From: Vicinamibacterales bacterium
Lineage (GTDB): Bacteria > Acidobacteriota > Vicinamibacteria > Vicinamibacterales > Fen-181
Assembly (NCBI GenBank): GCA_036504215.1
Contig: DASXVO010000056.1
Coordinates: forward strand, 58,435-122,434
DNA length: 64,000 nucleotides
Direction of reading: 5' to 3'
The notes beneath the pieces are model-generated. The model was not told where the DNA came from and did not search any database. It saw only the letters and a list, made by a program, of their open reading frames with translations. Shown here piece after piece: positions 60,664 through 64,000 of the stretch. The position numbers were made by a program, and so were the translations under genes. Each line of letters opens with the position of its first letter. The stretch's first letter is position 1.

Positions 60664-62160
60664 ATGAGAGTACGTTTCGCACCGAGCCCCACCGGTCACC
60701 TTCACGTCGGCAATGCCCGCACCGCCCTGTTCAATTGGCTGATGGCGCGGAGCAGCGGCGGGACGTTCATCCTCCGCATCGAGGACACCGACACCGAGCG
60801 GTCGACGCGCGAGTCGGAGGAGGCGATCCTCGACGACCTGCGGTGGCTGGGACTCGAGTGGGACGAGGGGCCGGACCATGGTGGGCCGCATGGACCGTAT
60901 CGCCAGTCGGAGCGCCTGCGCCTCTACAAGTCGTATGCGAGCGAGTTGATTGAGGGCGGCCGCGCCTACCACTGCTTCTGTTCCGCGGAGCGGCTCGAAG
61001 CCGAACGTCAGGCGGCGCTCGCGGCCGGGCAGCCGCCGCAGTACTCGGGCGCGTGCCGTCACGTCGCACCCGCGGACGCCCGCGCACGCGTCGATGCCGG
61101 TGAGCCCGCGGTCGTGCGTTTCAAGGTCCCCGCCGATCGCGAAGTCGCGTACGAGGACCTGGTGCGCGGCAGAGTGGTCTTTCAGACGAGCGTCATCGGC
61201 GACCCGGTGCTCGTCCGGTCCGACGGCATGCCGGCCTACAACTTCGCGGTCGTGATCGACGACGCGCTGATGGAGGTGACCGACGTCGTGCGGGGCGAGG
61301 ATCACATCTCCAACACGCCCCGGCAGTTGCTGATCTACGAGGCGCTCGGCTTCGCCGCGCCACGATTCGCGCACCTCTCGCTCGTGATGGGGCCCGACCA
61401 CGCGCCGCTCTCGAAGCGGCACGGCGCGACCTCGGTCGCCGAGTTCCGCGCGAAGGGCTACCTGCCGGAGGCGCTGGTCAACTACCTCGCGCTCATCGGC
61501 TGGTCACCGGGCGGCGACGATGAACTGCTGCCGGTCGACGAGCTGGCGCGACGCTTTTCGATCGAGGCGGTCGGGCACAGCGCGGGCGTGTTCGACGAGG
61601 AGAAGCTCGCGTGGGTCGACCGCCATTACCTGAGAATGGCCGACCCGGCCCGCGTGACGAGACTCGCACTCGCGTTCTTCCGCAAGGACGGATTCGTCAG
61701 CGATCCGCGCGGGGCCGCGCTCGAGTACCTGACTGCCGTCGTGCCGATGGGATCGGGCTCCGTCGATCGTCTCGACGAGATCCCGGCCCGGCTGGCGTTC
61801 CTGTTCCGTTTCGATCCGGCACAGGCCCTCGCCAGGCCTGAGGTCGCCGAGGTGCTGGCGCACGACGGAGCACGCGCGGTGATCGAGTCCCTGGCGCGCG
61901 AGTTGTCCGGCGCACAGCGGTTGATCGACCGGGAACGCTTCCGTGCGGTGGTCGCCGCGGTGAAGCAGCAAACGGGACAGAAGGCCAAGGGGCTCTTCCA
62001 CCCGATTCGCGTCGCGCTCACCGGCGAAGCGGGCGGTCCGGAATTGGATGTCGCCGTGCCGGCAATCGACCGCGGCGCCGAATTGCCGATCGATTGCGGG
62101 TTGGCGCCGATCCTGGGCTGCCGGGAGCGCGCGGCAGCCTTCGCGGCGGCACTGTCGTGA
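60664..62160 (+). CDS. gltX: Glutamyl-tRNA synthetase
   Basis: GltX charges tRNA-Glu (and tRNA-Gln in species without GlnS). The ATG at 60664 gives 498 aa, beginning VRFAPSPTGHLHVGNARTAL, a class I HIGH-type motif (HVGN). KMSKS is present as ALSKRHG-type PLSKRHGATSV. The Zn-binding segment YHCFCSAERLEAERQAALAA is present. A GTG at 60634 would add 10 residues without support. It overlaps the rlmB start by GTGA. Confidence 0.96.
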   Translation: MRVRFAPSPTGHLHVGNARTALFNWLMARSSGGTFILRIEDTDTERSTRESEEAILDDLRWLGLEWDEGPDHGGPHGPYRQSERLRLYKSYASELIEGGRAYHCFCSAERLEAERQAALAAGQPPQYSGACRHVAPADARARVDAGEPAVVRFKVPADREVAYEDLVRGRVVFQTSVIGDPVLVRSDGMPAYNFAVVIDDALMEVTDVVRGEDHISNTPRQLLIYEALGFAAPRFAHLSLVMGPDHAPLSKRHGATSVAEFRAKGYLPEALVNYLALIGWSPGGDDELLPVDELARRFSIEAVGHSAGVFDEEKLAWVDRHYLRMADPARVTRLALAFFRKDGFVSDPRGAALEYLTAVVPMGSGSVDRLDEIPARLAFLFRFDPAQALARPEVAEVLAHDGARAVIESLARELSGAQRLIDRERFRAVVAAVKQQTGQKAKGLFHPIRVALTGEAGGPELDVAVPAIDRGAELPIDCGLAPILGCRERAAAFAAALS

Positions 62161-62888
62161 TCATCTACGGCCTGAACCCGGTGATCGAAGCCTTGCGCGC
62201 TCGTCGCGTGCGGAGCCTTCGCGTCTCGGCTCGCGCGGACGGGCGCATGCAGGAGGTGCTCCGGCTCGCGGGCACCGCTCGGGTTCCCGTGCAGCACGTG
62301 GATGCTGCGGACCTCGATCGCGCCGCCGGCGGCGGCAGGCACCAGGGCGTGGTCGCCGAGATCGACCAGGCCCCGGAGTACGACGTTGGTGAGCTCGTTG
62401 CGCAGGCCGCGGCTGTCCCGCTGATCGTGGTGCTCGACGGCGTGGAAGACCCGCACAACTTCGGCGCGATCCTCCGCGTCGCCGATGCGGCGGGTGTCGA
62501 TGGCGTCGTCCGGCAGACCAGACACGCGGCGGCGCTCGACGGGGCCGCGGCGAAGGCGTCGGCCGGAGCCATCGCGCACGTCAGGATCGCCACGGTGGTC
62601 AACATCGCCAGGGCGATCGAGGAACTGAAGGCGGCGCGTGTCTGGACCATCGGGCTGGCGGGGGACGCCGCGGAGCGATATAGTGGATTGGATCTGACCA
62701 TGCCGACGGCCTTCATCTTGGGGGCCGAGGGCACCGGCCTTCGGCGCCTGGTCAGGGAGAAGTGCGACCACCTCGTGTCGATTCCGATGGGCGGACACGT
62801 GGACAGCTTGAACGTGAGCGTCGCCGCGGGGGTCGTGTTGTTCGAGGCGGCGCGACAGCGGGCGGCGGCCGCCCGGCGGCAGGGGTAG
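62157..62888 (+). CDS. rlmB: 23S rRNA (guanosine-2'-O-)-methyltransferase, SpoU family
   Basis: The 243-aa SPOUT methyltransferase shows YGLNPVIEALRARRVRSLRV (N-terminal substrate-binding domain), LDGVEDPHNFGAILRVADAA (motif 1), FILGAEGTGLRRLVREKCDH (motif 2) and PMGGHVDSLNVSVAAGVVLF (motif 3 with SAM-knot residues). It belongs to the TrmH/RlmB group; the exact rRNA target is inferred. The GTG overlaps the gltX stop. Confidence 0.9.
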   Translation: MIIYGLNPVIEALRARRVRSLRVSARADGRMQEVLRLAGTARVPVQHVDAADLDRAAGGGRHQGVVAEIDQAPEYDVGELVAQAAAVPLIVVLDGVEDPHNFGAILRVADAAGVDGVVRQTRHAAALDGAAAKASAGAIAHVRIATVVNIARAIEELKAARVWTIGLAGDAAERYSGLDLTMPTAFILGAEGTGLRRLVREKCDHLVSIPMGGHVDSLNVSVAAGVVLFEAARQRAAAARRQG

Positions 62889-62952
62889 GCAACCGGAGGG
62901 TCGCGGGTACCGTCCGGGCGGCCTGGAGTGTCGGGCCGGAGGCTCTTGCCAG

Positions 62953-62981
62953 TTGCCCATTGGCACAGGATGTGCTACATT
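62953..62981 (+). promoter_or_regulatory. Predicted promoter of the tRNA-tuf block
   Basis: TTGCCC, a 17-nt spacer and TACATT stand 15 bp before the first tRNA. The position fits a start right before the tRNA. Confidence 0.6.
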
Positions 62982-62996
62982 AAGTCCTTTCGTCTG

Positions 62997-63073
62997 GCTG
63001 GCGTAGCTCAGCCCGGTAGAGCAGCTGATTTGTAATCAGCCGGTCGGGGGTTCAAATCCCTTCGCCAGCTCCA
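62997..63073 (+). tRNA. tRNA-Thr (anticodon TGT)
   Basis: Acceptor GCTGGCG/CGCCAGC, anticodon stem GCTGA/TCAGC with loop TTTGTAA reading TGT, T-arm GGGGGTTCAAATCCCTT region, encoded CCA. Confidence 0.95.
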
Positions 63074-63211
63074 TCGGCCTGGCGGGCGATGCGTGTCGGT
63101 CGCGAGACGAGCGCCCGCAGGGACGAGACCGACCGACGATGGGGTGGCCCTGGCGCATGGGTACGACGACAGAGGCAATCGGCCGGATGGCCCCCCGCGA
63201 GCGAGAGGGTT

Positions 63212-63298
63212 GGCGAGGTTGCAGAGCGGTCAAATGCAACAGACTGTAAATCTGTCGCCCCAGTGGCTTCGGAGGTTCGAATCCTCCCCTCGCCACCA
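63212..63298 (+). tRNA. tRNA-Tyr (anticodon GTA)
   Basis: Acceptor GGCGAGG/CCTCGCC, anticodon loop CTGTAAA reading GTA between ACAGA and TCTGT, a long variable arm as expected for tRNA-Tyr, and an encoded CCA. Confidence 0.95.
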
Positions 63299-63488
63299 GC
63301 CTTCGCTCGGAGATGCAGGCGGAGGCTGCCACGCCGCACCGGCGCTTCGCGCCGCGTAGGCGGGCAACCGAGAGTGGTTTTCCGGGCTTCGGCCAGGCAG
63401 GCAAGACCGGGTCGCGCGGACATCAGCGACCCTCGAACGTCGGAGAGACAGGCGAGATCGCATAGCGAGCGAGTCTCGTCGAAGCGGC

Positions 63489-63518
63489 GCGAGACGGAGC
63501 GTCGCGAGACGGAGCGTC
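63489..63518 (+). repeat. 15-bp perfect tandem repeat
   Basis: GCGAGACGGAGCGTC occurs twice in a row in the 238-bp gap between tRNA-Tyr and tRNA-Gly. The rest of the gap has GC palindromes but no gene I can support. Confidence 0.8.
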
Positions 63519-63536
63519 GCGAAGGCGGACCAGTGA

Positions 63537-63611
63537 GCGGGAGTAACTCAGTGGTAGAGTCACAGCCTTCCAAGCTGTTGGTCGCGGGTTCGATCCCCGT
63601 CTCCCGCTCCA
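63537..63611 (+). tRNA. tRNA-Gly (anticodon TCC)
   Basis: Acceptor GCGGGAG/CTCCCGC, anticodon stem ACAGC/GCTGT with loop CTTCCAA reading TCC, T-arm CGGGTTCGATCCCCG, encoded CCA. Confidence 0.95.
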
Positions 63612-63638
63612 GACTTCGCTCGCGAAGCGAGTGAAGTC
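63612..63638. repeat. Palindrome directly after tRNA-Gly
   Basis: GACTTCGCTCGC, GAA, GCGAGTGAAGTC: a 12-bp stem with one G-T pair that starts at the base following the tRNA CCA. It could guide 3' processing of the tRNA or be a repeat element. Confidence 0.65.
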
Positions 63639-63639
63639 T

Positions 63640-63688
63640 GTCCCGCCGAAGCGTTTGCCGCGAGTGACCGGCGAACGCGAAGGCGGAC
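63640..63688. repeat. Inverted repeat between tRNA-Gly and tRNA-Thr
   Basis: Arms GTCC-C-GCC-GAA-GCGTT and AACGC-GAA-GGC-GGAC pair around an 18-nt centre. The right arm contains GCGAAGGCGGAC, which is also at 63519-63530, and one-base-different at 63829-63840 before tuf. Confidence 0.55.
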
Positions 63689-63708
63689 GGAGTATTCGCA
63701 GTCCCGTT

Positions 63709-63784
<76 letters not shown>

Positions 63785-63859
63785 GTTCAGCCCGTCACGC
63801 CGTAGCGGGTGCCGCGTCAGCGGTGCCCGCGAAGGCGGGCGACCGTGAGGATCACGCGC

Positions 63860-64000
63860 ATGGCGAAAGAAAAATTTGACCGCTCGAAACCGCACGTGAA
63901 CGTTGGGACGATTGGCCACATCGACCACGGCAAGACCACCTTGACGGCGGCGCTGACGAAGGTGGCGGCGGACAAGGGGTGGGCGAAGTATGTGTCGTAT
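63860..64000 (+). CDS. tuf: Elongation factor Tu, N-terminal part (3' end outside window)
   Basis: The first 47 codons are visible. EF-Tu brings aminoacyl-tRNA to the ribosome in a GTP-dependent way. [20 protein letters not shown] includes the G1 P-loop (GHIDHGKT). The ATG at 63860 follows a weak GTGAGG site. The neighbours (tRNA-Thr-Tyr-Gly-Thr) match the usual tufB context, after which tRNA-Trp, secE and nusG are expected. Confidence 0.97.
   Translation, partial: MAKEKFDRSKPHVNVGTIGHIDHGKTTLTAALTKVAADKGWAKYVSY

Overview
The window is a high-GC, gene-dense bacterial chromosome segment from a Gram-negative organism. It carries LPS heptose genes, a LolB-like lipoprotein, a Wzx/Wzy-type polysaccharide locus and a complex I operon. 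The gene mix and style (ispDF fusion, tRNA-Thr/Tyr/Gly/Thr-tuf block, many intergenic short repeats, GTG starts) suggest an acidobacterium of the Vicinamibacteria type. That placement is inference from general resemblance, not from a comparison. No rRNA, transposase, integrase, prophage or CRISPR array was seen.

Region 1 (1-19.8 kb) is a surface polysaccharide locus. It holds the end of gmd (GDP-mannose 4,6-dehydratase), a Wzx-type flippase, seven glycosyltransferases (GT2 and GT4 types), and a 1023-aa protein that joins four periplasmic repeats to a Wzy-like membrane domain. It also holds a WecA-like initiating phosphosugar transferase fused to a FlaA1-like Rossmann module, a sulfatase-fold enzyme with no formylglycine motif, a lipoprotein of unknown family and a DUF3108 protein. 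A thiS-thiG thiazole pair sits among the glycosyltransferases.

Region 2 (19.8-32.1 kb) is a complex I operon behind a good sigma70-type promoter, in the order nuoA-B-C-gmhA-D-E-F-H-J-K-L-M-N. nuoG and nuoI are absent, and the heptose gene gmhA is embedded between nuoC and nuoD. Region 3 (32.2-42.3 kb) has a small cysteine-containing protein, a CheD-HDOD fusion coupled to selA, two hypothetical genes, a cold shock gene with a structured leader containing a terminator, purH, and an LPS group (heptose-phosphate kinase, O-antigen ligase, heptosyltransferase, Trm112-like protein).

Region 4 (42.4-64 kb) is housekeeping. It runs TPR protein, LolB-like lipoprotein, ispE, tRNA-Gln, prs, rplY, pth, rpsF-rpsR-rplI, a choline-type symporter with phosphatidylcholine synthase, dnaB, alr, radA, a PIN/TRAM membrane protein, plsC, a B3/B4-domain protein, ispDF, gltX, rlmB, four tRNAs and the start of tuf. 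lolB-ispE-prs follows the order known in enterobacteria.

The least expected signal is a set of intergenic arrays with a strict 7-bp period at five places between 45.2 and 55.3 kb, mostly just upstream of start codons. Other candidates for follow-up are dispersed short GC hairpins, the split complex I operon, the cspA leader, the Wzy fusion, the ThiS tail beyond the diglycine, and the apparent choline-to-phosphatidylcholine operon.
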